A stretch of DNA of 64,000 bases from AP-15 sp963716115 (GCA_963716115.1 CAVQSZ010000010.1:248001-312000); one strand, 5' to 3'. Positions 45,450 to 53,999 are shown, counted from the stretch's first letter. Notes: generated by a model not told the origin, from the letters alone. Numbers and translations: made by a program.

Positions 45450-46456
45450 TTCATCCGGCCGAAATGGGCGGCGACCTCAACCATTCGGTTCGAAAAGCCC
45501 CATTCGTTGTCGTACCAGGACAGCACCCGGACAAAGGTCTTGTCGAGCACCTGGGTCTGGGTCACGTCGAACGTCGAGCTGTGCGGGTCGTGGTTGAAGT
45601 CGACCGACACGGTCGGCGCCTTGTTGATGCCGACGATGCCCTTGAGCCGGTTCGATTTCGCCGCGTCCTCCATCAGCATGTTGACCTCGTCGGACGAGGT
45701 TTCGCGCGCGGCGTCGAACTTGAAGTCGATCAGCGAGACGTTCGCGGTCGGGACCCGGATCGCGGTGCCGTCGAGCTTGCCCTTGAGCGCCGGCAGCACC
45801 AGGCCCACCGCGCGCGCGGCGCCGGTCGAGGTCGGGATCAGCGACATGGCGGCGGCCCGCGCCCGGCGCAGGTCGGAGTGCAAGGTGTCCTGCAGGCTCT
45901 GGTCGCCGGTATAGGCGTGGATCGTCGTCATGTAGCCGCGCTCGATGCCGATCCCCTGATGCAGCACGTAGGCGACCGGGGCGAGGCAGTTGGTCGTGCA
46001 CGACGCGTTGGAGATCACCTGATGGCCGGGGCTCAGCTCCTCGTGGTTGACCCCCATGACGACGGTGAAGTCGGCCCCGTCGGCCGGGGCGGAGATGATG
46101 ACCTTCCTGGCGCCGGCTTCGAGGTGCTTGGCCGCGGCCTCGCGCCTGGTGAAGATGCCGGTGCATTCGAGCGCGACATCGACGCCCAGCTCCTTCCACG
46201 GCAGTTTCGCCGGGTCGCGCTCGGCGGTGACCCGAATGCGGCCGCGCCCGGCGTCCATCCAATTGTCGCCGGTCGTAACCTCGCCGGCAAAGCGGCCGTG
46301 CACGCTGTCGTAGCGCAGCAGGTGCGCGTTGGTCTCGACCGGCCCGAGATCGTTGATCCCGACGATGTCGAGCTCCTTGCTCGCATGCTCCAGGGCCGCC
46401 CGCATGACGAGGCGGCCGATGCGGCCAAAACCGTTGATCGCAACCCGTACCGCCAT
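45446..46456 (-). CDS. gap: Glyceraldehyde-3-phosphate dehydrogenase
   Basis: Oxidises and phosphorylates glyceraldehyde-3-phosphate with NAD(P)+. The 336 residues carry the Rossmann start VRVAINGFGRIGRLVMRAAL, the catalytic Cys in SNASCTTNCLAPVAY, the His in TTIHAYTGDQ, PTSTGAARAV and SWYDNEWGFSNRM. It lies 131 bp behind tkt on the same strand, an order often seen in alphaproteobacterial glycolysis/Calvin-type operons. No pgk or fba follows here. Confidence 0.96.
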   Translation of the reverse strand: MAVRVAINGFGRIGRLVMRAALEHASKELDIVGINDLGPVETNAHLLRYDSVHGRFAGEVTTGDNWMDAGRGRIRVTAERDPAKLPWKELGVDVALECTGIFTRREAAAKHLEAGARKVIISAPADGADFTVVMGVNHEELSPGHQVISNASCTTNCLAPVAYVLHQGIGIERGYMTTIHAYTGDQSLQDTLHSDLRRARAAAMSLIPTSTGAARAVGLVLPALKGKLDGTAIRVPTANVSLIDFKFDAARETSSDEVNMLMEDAAKSNRLKGIVGINKAPTVSVDFNHDPHSSTFDVTQTQVLDKTFVRVLSWYDNEWGFSNRMVEVAAHFGRMN

Positions 46457-46587
46457 GGTTCATCCCTCCCGAAGACCGGCCTCAGCGGCCGATGCGCAGC
46501 TTAGCAGCCGGTTACCCGTCATTCCCGCTAAAAAGGGGCGCCCGAAGACGCGTCGACGGGTGTCATTCCGGGCGGCGAATTCTACAG

Positions 46588-48594
46588 CTATAGAAGCGAG
46601 CGGGCGGCTTCGGCAACCCTCTCCGGCGTGATCCCGAAATGCGTGAAAAGAGCCTCGCCGGGGGCCGAGGCGCCGAAATCCTCCATCCCGACAAACGCGC
46701 CGCGCCGGCCGATCCAGCGCTCCCAGCCGAACTGCACGGCGGCCTCGACCGCGACCCGAGGTGCGGAGCCGAGGACCGCGTCCTGGTATTCCTCGGGCTC
46801 GCGCTCGAACAGCTCCCAGCACGGCATCGAAACGACCGCGGCGCGGACGCCGTCCGCGGCCAGCGCCGCGCGCGCCGCCATCGCCGTCGACACCTCGGAG
46901 CCGGTGGCGAGCAGGGTGACCTGGCGCGGGCCCTCGGCTTCGGCCAGCACATAGGCGCCGCGCGCCGAGCGGTTCTCGGCAGGCGCCTCGCGCCGCAGCA
47001 GGGGCAGCGCCTGCCGGGTCAGCGCGAGGACCGAGGGCGCATCGCGCCGATGCAGGGCCAACGCCCAGCACTCGGCGGTCTCGACCGCGTCGGCCGGGCG
47101 GAACACCAGGAGCCGGGGGATCGCCCGCAACGCCGCCAGGTGCTCGACCGGCTGGTGGGTCGGGCCGTCCTCGCCGAGCCCGATCGAATCATGGGTCATC
47201 ACATAGACGACGCCGAGATCCGCGAACGCCGACAGCCGGATCGACGGGCGGCAGTAATCGGTAAAGCACAAAAAGGTGCCGCCATAGGGGATCAGCCCGC
47301 CATGCGCGGCGATCCCGTTCATCGCCGCCGCCATGCCGTGCTCGCGCACGCCGTAATGGATGTAGCGGCCGGAGAAGTCGCCGGGGCGGACCTCGTGCTG
47401 GCCCTTCGCCTTGGTGTTGTTCGATGGCGTCAGATCGGCCGAGCCGCCGACCAGCTCGGGCACCGCCGCGGTCAGCGCGTCGAGCACCGCGCCCGAGGCC
47501 TGCCGCGTCGCGATCCTGGCGTCGGCCTTGCGAAAACCGTCGCAGAGCGCGGCGATCGCGGCATCGAAGCCGGCCGGAAGCTCGCGGCGTTGCCGGCGCT
47601 GAAATTCGGCCCGCCGCTCGGCCGGGAGCGATTGCAGCCGCGTTTCCCAGTCCCGGCGCACCGCCGCGCCGCGCGCGCCCGCTTCGCGCCATGCCGCGCG
47701 GACATCATCGGGGACGACAAACGGCGGATAATTCCAGCCGAGCCGCTCGCGCGCGCCGGCGATCTCGGCCGCGCCCAAGGGCGCCCCGTGCGCCGCCGCG
47801 GTCCCGGCCTTGGTCGGCGCGCCAAAGGCGATCACCGTGCGGCAGGCGATCAGGCTCGGGCGGTCGCTCTTCTGGGCGCGCTCGATCGCGGCGGCGATGG
47901 CGTCGGTGTCGTGGCCGTCGATCCGCTCGGCCTCCCAGCCATGGGCGCGAAAGCGTCCGAGCTGGTCGTCGGAGACGGCGAGCGCGGTCGGCCCGTCGAT
48001 CGAGATCGAATTGTCGTCGTAGAGGAGGATCAATTTCGCGAGGCGCAGATGGCCGGCGAGCGACATCGCCTCGTGGCTGATCCCTTCCATCAGGCAGCCG
48101 TCGCCGCAGAAGACGTAGGTGCGGTGGTCGACGACCGCCTCGCCGAATTCGGCCGCCAGCATGCGCTCGGCGATCGCCATCCCGACCGAATTGGCGAGCC
48201 CCTGGCCGAGCGGCCCGGTCGTCACCTCGATGCCGGGAGCGTGGCCGCGCTCGGGATGGCCGGCGGTGCGGCTGCCGAGCTGGCGGAAATGCTCGAGCTC
48301 GGCCATCGTCATGTCGGGATAGCCGAGGAGGTGCAGGAGGCCGTAGAGCAGCATCGAGCCGTGCCCGTTCGACAGCACAAAGCGGTCGCGGTCGGGCCAG
48401 TCCGGTGCGGTCGGGTCGAAGCGCAGGAACTTGGTGAACAGAACCGTGGCGATGTCGGCCATGCCCATCGGCATGCCGGGATGGCCGGATTTCGCCTTCT
48501 CGACCGCGTCCATGGCGAGCGCGCGCAGCGCGTCGGCCATATGGCGCAGGTGAGGGTCGCGGGGGGCGGGGAGGGGAGGGGCGGTGTCGTTCAT
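46588..48594 (-). CDS. tkt: Transketolase
   Basis: Moves two-carbon units between sugar phosphates in the pentose phosphate pathway with thiamine diphosphate. The 668 residues are full length: DAVEKAKSGHPGMPMGMAD at the start, SNGHGSMLLYGLLHL, the TPP/Mg motif GDGCLMEGISHEAMSLAG, YDDNSISIDG, then the Pyr domain with GGSADLTPSN and THDSIGLGEDGPTHQPVEH, and a C-terminal domain. ATG 48594 (MNDTAPPLP) gives the usual length. gap follows, probably on the same transcript. TenA in this window acts on thiamine, the cofactor source, but is not linked by position. Confidence 0.95.
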   Translation of the reverse strand: MNDTAPPLPAPRDPHLRHMADALRALAMDAVEKAKSGHPGMPMGMADIATVLFTKFLRFDPTAPDWPDRDRFVLSNGHGSMLLYGLLHLLGYPDMTMAELEHFRQLGSRTAGHPERGHAPGIEVTTGPLGQGLANSVGMAIAERMLAAEFGEAVVDHRTYVFCGDGCLMEGISHEAMSLAGHLRLAKLILLYDDNSISIDGPTALAVSDDQLGRFRAHGWEAERIDGHDTDAIAAAIERAQKSDRPSLIACRTVIAFGAPTKAGTAAAHGAPLGAAEIAGARERLGWNYPPFVVPDDVRAAWREAGARGAAVRRDWETRLQSLPAERRAEFQRRQRRELPAGFDAAIAALCDGFRKADARIATRQASGAVLDALTAAVPELVGGSADLTPSNNTKAKGQHEVRPGDFSGRYIHYGVREHGMAAAMNGIAAHGGLIPYGGTFLCFTDYCRPSIRLSAFADLGVVYVMTHDSIGLGEDGPTHQPVEHLAALRAIPRLLVFRPADAVETAECWALALHRRDAPSVLALTRQALPLLRREAPAENRSARGAYVLAEAEGPRQVTLLATGSEVSTAMAARAALAADGVRAAVVSMPCWELFEREPEEYQDAVLGSAPRVAVEAAVQFGWERWIGRRGAFVGMEDFGASAPGEALFTHFGITPERVAEAARSLL

Positions 48595-49273
48595 GCGGTG
48601 GGAAGATAGCGGCTCGCCCGGCAAGGACAAGGGCGCCCGACTGCAACCGGATCGAGACGCGCGGCCGTCGCAAGCTGAAGTTGAGACGATTTCACCTGCC
48701 CGCCTGTTGCTTCAGAGCGAGATCAGGAGGTGCTCTCGCTTTGGTTGTCGAGCCCCGCTTGGCGCTCGCCGCTCGGACCCCTCGGGCCTACGGGCCGCGA
48801 CAGCACGAATTCGATCCCGCCGGACGTACTCAAGGGCCGAGCCGCATTGGGGGAGCGCATGAGAGAATGCCATTCAGGGAGCCTCGCCGATAACCGCGAT
48901 CATGGCCTTACCACCCGATTGCGGCTATTCTTCGGGCGCCGCCAGACTGACGATCGCCGAAACCGGCGAGGGCGGCCGGCCTTCCAGCCGACGCTCGTCT
49001 CCGCCGACAAACACCAGTTTTTTTTCGGCAGGCCGACAGCGTGCGATATAGGCTCGGCTCAATGAACCGAGGGCAGGCGGGCTGTATCCGCGAGGGCGGG
49101 CCGGCCAGCGGGAAGGGACCGAGGCGCCGGGGAATTACCAAGAAGAGGCAGGCCGAAGAGGCGGAATACGCTGCGCTGTTCCGCCCTACGCTTGCTGATC
49201 GGGCGGATGTTCAGCGACAGCGGCCTCCAGCAGGATGCTGATAAGATTGGGTTTTGCTCGGGTCGATCGCGCC
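48595..49273. other. Intergenic stretch of about 680 bp with a REP palindrome, no gene seen
   Basis: A REP palindrome (GGCGGAA...TTCCGCCCTAC) lies at 49160-49189. The rest should hold the tkt promoter. Frames on both strands are short and unlike any family. A run of T (about 49019-49026) and nearby inverted repeats are the only other features. The stretch may be a graveyard of an older gene. Confidence 0.4.
49160..49189. repeat. REP palindrome
   Basis: GGCGGAA and TTCCGCC arms with a 12-nt loop followed by CTAC, the same design as the REP elements around the two RAYT genes but isolated from them. Confidence 0.65.
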
Positions 49274-49690
49274 TTATGCGCAGATTTCGCGGAGGGCGAC
49301 GACGGCATCGACGATCGGGATTTGGGCGTGCGCGCCAAGGGTGAGGAGATCGGCGTCACCCGAGATTATCAGGTCGGCCTGAGCGGCCGTCGCGAGCGCC
49401 AGCACGGCGTCGTCGTCCGGGTCTCTGCTGACCGGGGCCGGTAGCGGCGGCGGGTCGACGATCTCGGTCAGCCGCCGCAGCTCCGCCAAGATAGAGGCAG
49501 GGTCGATACCCGAGCGGTCGATGCGATCTCGGAACTTGGGGCGATCGAGAACCTCGGCCAATTCGGCGAGCAACGTCGGACTGCTCAGGAGAGTAACCCT
49601 CCCTGCTCGCACCTGCTCCAGGAGCGCATGCGGCGCTCCATGCCAGAGCAGTCCCAAGAGCAGGACGATGGTATCAACGACCGCCCGCAT
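49274..49690 (-). CDS. PIN-domain toxin (VapC-like)
   Basis: A 138-residue PIN-domain nuclease of the putative toxin family usually found with a small antitoxin. The acidic metal-binding residues are present: Asp in MRAVVDTIVLLLGL, Glu in LLAELAEVLDRPKF, and Asp in SRDPDDDAVLALA and ISGDADLLTL. VapC-type toxins cut tRNA or rRNA. The ATG overlaps the end of the antitoxin gene by 17 bp, the normal antitoxin-toxin order. Confidence 0.82.
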   Translation of the reverse strand: MRAVVDTIVLLLGLLWHGAPHALLEQVRAGRVTLLSSPTLLAELAEVLDRPKFRDRIDRSGIDPASILAELRRLTEIVDPPPLPAPVSRDPDDDAVLALATAAQADLIISGDADLLTLGAHAQIPIVDAVVALREICA

Positions 49691-49922
49691 GCCGCCGGCG
49701 CTCGGCTCGCACCGCCTTTACCTCTGCGTCGATCTCGTCCATCGACATCGGCCCGATGCCGGCGTCGGCGACGCGATCGGCTATCGCCAGGAGCCGGTCG
49801 ACCGCCTGCCGGCGGCCGATCGCGTCGGTCAGCAGCCGTTCGAGCGCTTGCGGGGTCAAAAGCCCTGCACCTCGCGCGGCCTTTGCCGTCGCGTCGGGCA
49901 GCTCGATCTCGATCTTCGTCAT
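49674..49922 (-). CDS. VapB-like antitoxin
   Basis: An 82-residue protein starting MTKIEIELPDATAKAARGAG, a ribbon-helix-helix-like beginning, and ending in an acidic-to-basic helix (MSMDEIDAEVKAVRAERRRH) that should cover the toxin's active site. It overlaps the PIN toxin gene, so co-translation is expected. The pair is assigned by arrangement and small size rather than by a close match to a named family. Confidence 0.72.
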   Translation of the reverse strand: MTKIEIELPDATAKAARGAGLLTPQALERLLTDAIGRRQAVDRLLAIADRVADAGIGPMSMDEIDAEVKAVRAERRRHAGGR

Positions 49923-50061
49923 GCGCGTTCCAGCGAAAGCGGGCCGGCTTCATCAAGAAATGGCCATGGCCTAAGGAGCGCAACCATCATGTGGGGCGGA
50001 GAATTGTTTCGGGCCGACGGGTTCGGCAGCCTGACCGATCCCGCGGCTGCGGCCGGCAAGC

Positions 50062-50112
50062 GCAGGGCGGACGCAATCCGCAGAAGCAATGGCAGGGCGG
50101 ATGCAATCCGCC
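50062..50112. repeat. Two REP-type palindromes in direct order
   Basis: GCAGGGCGGACGCAATCCGC (50062-50081) and GCAGGGCGGATGCAATCCGC plus C (50092-50112), 10 bp apart. They stand before the cyclase relic and may mark the break that cut it. Confidence 0.65.
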
Positions 50113-50194
50113 GTCTCGGCTGTTCCCGGCGCTCGGATGTTTCATTATCGAGGTGGCATGAACGCAGGATTTTCACCGCAGAACCGCGCGGCGC

Positions 50195-50335
50195 GATCAG
50201 CGCCTGGTCGTCTCGGCAGACCTGCTGCATCAGGCGGCGGTCCCGGTCGATCTGCGGGTCGGCGCCGGCGAGAGCATTGCGCTGCGCGGACGGCGGGAGC
50301 CGATCGAGACCTATGCGATCCGGCAGCCGGCGTAG
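50195..50335 (+). pseudogene. C-terminal relic of a class III adenylate cyclase
   Basis: A 46-codon frame without a start, ending in TAG. It reads DQRLVVSADLLHQAA, VPVDLRVG and IALRGRREPIETYAI. Class III cyclases typically finish with a segment like LVVSADLL...LRGR..PVEVYAL, so this is probably the tail of such a gene. The cyclase core is missing, replaced upstream by REP palindromes. The assignment rests on a short motif and is inference. Confidence 0.5.
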
Positions 50336-50457
50336 GGCGCCCGCCGTCCCCGGCTGGGCCTTGCGCTTCCCGGCCTGGTCCGGGGCGCGGGAGGATTGTT
50401 TCAGGGCGGGGGCTTCGATACGCTGGGCCTCCCAGCGCATCGAGTGGAGGGCCGGGC

Positions 50458-51405
50458 ATGGCGATTATCGTTGGCCAGGGCGACTACAAGTACCGGATCA
50501 TCGAGGATTGGGCGAAGCTCCCGGACGGGTGGTCGTTCAAGGAGGTGGCGGCGGTCGGGGTCGACGGACAAGACAACGTTTACGCCTTCGGGCGCGGCGA
50601 GCACCCGATGATGATTTTCGACCGCGACGGCAATTTCCTGCGCTCCTGGGGCGAAGGCCAATATCCGCGCGCCCACGGGGTCCATATGGGCCCGGACGGC
50701 TCGATCTACCTGACCGATGACGGCGGGCATTTCGTCCGCAAATGCTCGCTCGACGGCAAGGTGCTGCTGGAGCTCGGCGTGCCGGGCAGGCCGGCGGCCT
50801 ATCTGAGCGGCGAGCCGTTCAACCGCTGCACCCACACCGCCCTCTCGCCGAATGGCGAAATTTACGTCTCGGACGGCTATGGCAACGCCCGCGTCCATAA
50901 ATATGCGCCGGACGGCAAGCTCTTGATGTCGTGGGGCGAGCCCGGCAGCGATCCCGGCCAGTTCAACCTCGTCCACAACATCTGCACCGACGCCGACGGC
51001 TGGGTCTATGTCGCCGACCGCGAGAACCACCGGGTCCAGGTGTTCGACGGCGACGGCAAATACGAGACCCAGTGGAACAACCTGCACCGGCCGTGCGGCC
51101 TCTACATGCCGTACAGCCATAATCCGGTCTGCTATATCGGCGAGCTTTCGGTCAACCGCCTCAACGCCAATCTCGGGCCGCGCGTCAGCATCGTCGACAA
51201 CCAGGGCAGGCTGTTGTCGCGGATCGGCGATCCGTTTGCCGGAACCGCGCCGACCGCGTTTATCGGGCCGCACGGCCTGGCGGTTGATTCGCATGGCGAC
51301 CTCTATGTCGGCGAGGTCTGCTGGACCTTGTGGCCGGGGCTGTTCCCGGACCAGCCGCGCCCCGACATTCAGCGCGCCATCCAGAAATACGAACGCGTGC
51401 GCTGA
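50458..51405 (+). CDS. NHL-repeat six-bladed beta-propeller protein (copy 1)
   Basis: A 315-residue propeller with NHL-type repeats: DNVYAFGRGEHPMMIFDRDG, SIYLTDDGGHFVRKCSLDGK, GEIYVSDGYGNARVHKYAPD, GWVYVADRENHRVQVFDGDG and GDLYVGEV. The pattern matches peptidyl-amidating-lyase-like and SMP-30-like propellers, which bind metals or small ligands. No signal peptide is visible, so it is cytoplasmic. Function unknown. A second copy lies at 52741, with the RAYT gene and repeats in between. ATG 50458 is used; the frame is open upstream without similarity. Confidence 0.82.
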   Translation: MAIIVGQGDYKYRIIEDWAKLPDGWSFKEVAAVGVDGQDNVYAFGRGEHPMMIFDRDGNFLRSWGEGQYPRAHGVHMGPDGSIYLTDDGGHFVRKCSLDGKVLLELGVPGRPAAYLSGEPFNRCTHTALSPNGEIYVSDGYGNARVHKYAPDGKLLMSWGEPGSDPGQFNLVHNICTDADGWVYVADRENHRVQVFDGDGKYETQWNNLHRPCGLYMPYSHNPVCYIGELSVNRLNANLGPRVSIVDNQGRLLSRIGDPFAGTAPTAFIGPHGLAVDSHGDLYVGEVCWTLWPGLFPDQPRPDIQRAIQKYERVR

Positions 51406-51461
51406 GAGTTGAGGCCAATAGGTTATTCGTCATTCCCGCGAAAGCGGGAGGCCAAGCAAGC

Positions 51462-51563
51462 GTAGGGCGGACGCAATCCGCCATCTTGGCGATTGCGGGC
51501 GATCGAACGGTTCATGAAGGAGGCGGCGCGAACCGCGCAGGCTTACCGTCGGACGTCGCGGCA
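51462..51563. repeat. Direct repeat of about 100 bp, copy 1 (begins with a REP)
   Basis: Begins GTAGGGCGGACGCAATCCGC and continues through CGGTTCATGAAGGAGGCGGC. It matches 52431-52532 over roughly 102 bp at about 80% identity by eye. The two copies flank the intact RAYT gene in the same orientation. Confidence 0.7.
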
Positions 51564-51616
51564 TTGCCGGTACGCCCGATGCCGCAGCGGCCGCTTTCGC
51601 CATGGTGATCAAGACC

Positions 51617-51660
51617 GTCCGGCACTGGCCCGAGGCGATCGCCTCGGGCCAGTGCCGGAC
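51617..51660. repeat. 44-bp perfect palindrome without spacer
   Basis: The 22 bases 51617-51638 are followed immediately by their exact reverse complement (51639-51660). The arm starts GTCCGGCACTGGCCCGAGGC and the centre is GCGATCGC. No loop separates the arms. It lies between the first NHL gene and the RAYT gene. Confidence 0.9.
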
Positions 51661-51712
51661 ATGGATCGTGCGAGGGCGGCCGCCGACCGCGGTGCCGTCC
51701 ACCCGTTCCCAG

Positions 51713-51742
51713 GCAGGGCGGAAAAGCGCAGCGCATTCCGCC
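51713..51742. repeat. REP palindrome upstream of the intact RAYT gene
   Basis: GCAGGGCGGAA and TTCCGCC arms, 28 bp before the RAYT start codon. An element of the same form lies at the matching place before the broken copy (1210-1240), so it may be part of the mobile unit or its regulator. The 365 bp between the NHL gene and RAYT contain only repeats. Confidence 0.65.
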
Positions 51743-51770
51743 GTTCGCCAAGCTCAGCCATACTTCGCCG

Positions 51771-52304
51771 ATGCCCGCTTATCGCCGCAGCCGTGCACCG
51801 GGTGGAACATTCTTTTTCACCGTGAACCTGCTCGACCGGCACTCCGACATCTTGGTGCAGCAGATCGACGCGCTGCGCGATGCGGTCCGACGAGTGCGCA
51901 GCCGCGCGCCCTTCCGCATCGACGCCTGGGTCGTCCTTCCGGACCACATGCATTGCCTGTGGACTCTTCCGGAAGGCGATGCCGACTTTCCCTCCCGTTG
52001 GCGCGCAATCAAGACTGCGTTCTCGAAATCTCTGCCCACCGGCGAAGCGCGGTCAGCAGTAATGACCCGTCGCGGCGAGCGCGGCATCTGGCAGCGGCGA
52101 TATTGGGAGCATACGATTCGCGACGATCGGGACTACGCGGCTCACGTCGATTACGTTCATTTCAACCCGGTCAAGCACGGACTGGTAGACCACCCGGCAC
52201 AGTGGCCCCATTCGTCGTTCAGACGGTATGTCGCCGCCGGGCTGTATCCGACCGAATGGGCTGGAGTTGGCGGCGAACCGCCAGCAACGGGCGAGCGACG
52301 TTGA
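51771..52304 (+). mobile_element. REP-associated tyrosine transposase (RAYT), intact
   Basis: A 177-residue Y1-type transposase of the RAYT family. It opens with RRSRAPGGTFFFTVNLLDRH, has the metal-binding HUH-type motif DHMHCLW near residue 60, and RYWEHTIRDDRDYAAHVDYV with candidate catalytic tyrosines, ending HFNPVKHGLVDHPAQWPHSS. RAYTs cut and join single-stranded REP sequences and are usually single-copy and vertically kept. Here REP palindromes lie on both sides (51462, 51713, 52335, 52431, 52546) and a broken second copy lies at 625-1181. It sits between two NHL paralogs. Confidence 0.88.
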
Positions 52305-52334
52305 AATGACACGAGCCATTCGCCGGCGATCGGT

Positions 52335-52388
52335 GGCGGAAGGCGCTGCCCCCCGCCTTCGCGGGGGCTGAAGGCTTTTCCGCCCTAC
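52335..52388. repeat. REP palindrome carrying a nested hairpin
   Basis: Outer arms GGCGGAA and TTCCGCC with trailing CTAC form a REP. Its loop holds CCCCCGC-CTTC-GCGGGGG, a member of the GAAG/CTTC hairpin family. It lies just behind the RAYT stop codon. Confidence 0.65.
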
Positions 52389-52430
52389 GCTCTTGCCGAC
52401 CTGAAATGTCGAAGTGCCGATCAGCAAGCC

Positions 52431-52566
52431 GTAGGGCGGATGCAATCCGCCGCCTTAGCGATTGCCGGCGATCGGACGGTTCATGAAGGAGGCGGCGCGA
52501 GCGGCGTAGTTTCACCATCGGGCGTCGCGGCGAACGCGCGAAGGAGGCGGATTGCATCCGCCCTAC
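52431..52566. repeat. Direct repeat copy 2 and a closing inverted REP
   Basis: 52431-52532 repeats the sequence at 51462 (GTAGGGCGGATGCAATCCGC at the start, CGGTTCATGAAGGAGGCGGC inside). At 52546-52566 an inverted REP (GGCGGATTGCATCCGCC with CTAC) closes the unit. From 52567 to 52740 no further gene is seen apart from the promoter region of the next gene. Confidence 0.7.
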
Positions 52567-52740
52567 GCCCTTGCTTCATCCTCCCGACGATTCGTTTTTC
52601 GATCCGAAAAAGAGGCGCTTCTCCGTGTCCTCCGCACCCCTTCGTGGCGACACCGGGCCACGCGCCGGCACAGCGTTCGAACTCCTATCCCGGCTGAAAC
52701 AGTCGCGCTATCCTGCGCGTTGGCGAAGGGGAGAAAATGA

Positions 52741-53701
52741 ATGGCGATCATCGTCGGCAGCGGCGACTACAAATACCGGATCATCGAGGATTGGGCGAAG
52801 CTGCCCGACGGGTGGTCGTTCAAGGAGGTCGGCGCGGTCGGGGTCGACGGACATGACAACGTCTATGTCTTCAACCGCGGCGAGCACCCGGTCATGGTCT
52901 TCGACCGGGCCGGCAACTTCCTCAAATCCTGGGGCGAGGGCCAGTATCCGCGGGCGCACGGCGTCCATATGGGGCCGGACGATTCGATCTACCTGACCGA
53001 CGACGGCGGCCATTTCATGCGCAAATGCACGCTTGGACGGGAAGGTGCTGCTGGAGCTCGGCGTCCCCGGCGAGCCCAAGCCCTATATGTGCGGCGAGCC
53101 GTTCCACCGCTGCACCCACACGGCCTTGTCGCCGAAGGGCGAGATCTACGTCTCGGACGGCTACGGCAACGCGCGCGTCCATAAGTACACCCCCGACGGC
53201 AAGTTGCTGATGTCGTGGGGCGAGCCCGGGACCGGCGAGGGCGAGTTCAACATCGTCCACAACATCTGCACCGACGCCGACGGCTGGGTCTATGTCGCCG
53301 ACCGCGAGAACCACCGCATCCAGGTGTTCGACGGCGACGGCAAGTACGAGACCCAGTGGAACAACCTGCACCGGCCCTGCGGGCTCTACATGGACTATAC
53401 GCGCCAGCCGGTCGCCTATATCGGCGAGCTCGGCCCGGTGCAGCCGGTCAACCGCAACAGCCCCAACCTCGGTCCCCGCGTCAGCATCGTCGACAACCGG
53501 GGCAAGCTGTTGTCGCGGTTTGGCGATATGCACGCCGGCACGGCGCCGACCGCGTTTCTCGGGCCGCACGGGCTCAGCGTCGATCGGCACGGCGATCTCT
53601 ATGTCGGCGAGGTGTCGTGGACGCAATGGCCGCAATTCTACCCGGACACGCCGCGGCCGGCCTATATCCGCTCGTTGCAGAAATACGAGCGGGTGCGCTG
53701 A
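52741..53701 (+). CDS. NHL-repeat beta-propeller protein (copy 2, frameshifted in this record)
   Basis: Paralog of the protein at 50458, identical over long stretches such as YKYRIIEDWAKLPDGWSFKE, GEIYVSDGYGNARVHKY and GWVYVADRENHR. Frame one runs to RKCTL and frame two resumes at DGKVLLELGVPGEPKPYMCG. Removing one G of the GG at 53035-53036 restores Leu-Asp-Gly and gives 319 residues, close to copy 1 (315). AAGGGGAGAAAATGA precedes the ATG. It has about four extra residues near GPVQPVNRNSP. As in copy 1, no export signal and no known function. Confidence 0.82.
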
Positions 53702-53780
53702 TCGTGCCGGCCCCCACCCCGACCCTCCGCCAGCTTCCACATAAAGATTGGGGCCACGGGGGAGGGGGATATCCGCTTAT

Positions 53781-53998
53781 ATGAGCCGGCTCGAGGAGGC
53801 GCTGGCGCGGCTGGAGCGGGCGGCGGCGCGGCTCGAAGCGGCGTGCGCGGCACAGGGGGGCGAGGCTGAAAGGGTTCGGCGCGCCGCCGCGGCAGGAGGC
53901 CGAGAGCTTGCGGCTGCGCGCAGATCGCGGGCACGATCTCGACCCGCGTCGACAGCGCGCTGGCCAAGGTCGGGCAGGCGCTCGGAGAGGAGGGCTGA
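53781..53998 (+). CDS. Small coiled-coil protein (DUF4164-like) before zapA, frameshifted twice
   Basis: Starts MSRLEEALARLERAAARLEA, a heptad-rich helix, and ends VDSALAKVGQALGEEG just before zapA. Three frames are needed: removing one G at 53891-53892 and one at 53919-53921 gives a continuous 71-residue coiled coil (middle QEAESLRLRADRGTISTR). Small coiled-coil proteins of this type stand before zapA in many alphaproteobacteria and may act in division, but this is not shown. Confidence 0.6.
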
Positions 53999-53999
53999 G

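Noticed and set aside
48730..49065. 111-codon plus-strand frame between tkt and the PIN toxin
   Set aside because: Low-complexity translation without a ribosome-binding site or family likeness.
42905..50457. Prophage or genomic island with integrase
   Set aside because: No integrase, phage structural gene or flanking tRNA was seen. The stretch mixes core genes (gap, tkt) with relics and toxin-antitoxin pairs.
51635..51642. GCGATCGC octamer at the centre of the palindrome as a HIP1 element
   Set aside because: HIP1 is a cyanobacterial feature. Here it is simply the centre of the 44-bp palindrome, and the octamer is not enriched around it.
51462..52566. Repeats around RAYT as a CRISPR array
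   Set aside because: Units are palindromic, irregularly spaced and do not enclose unique spacers of uniform length; no cas genes are nearby.
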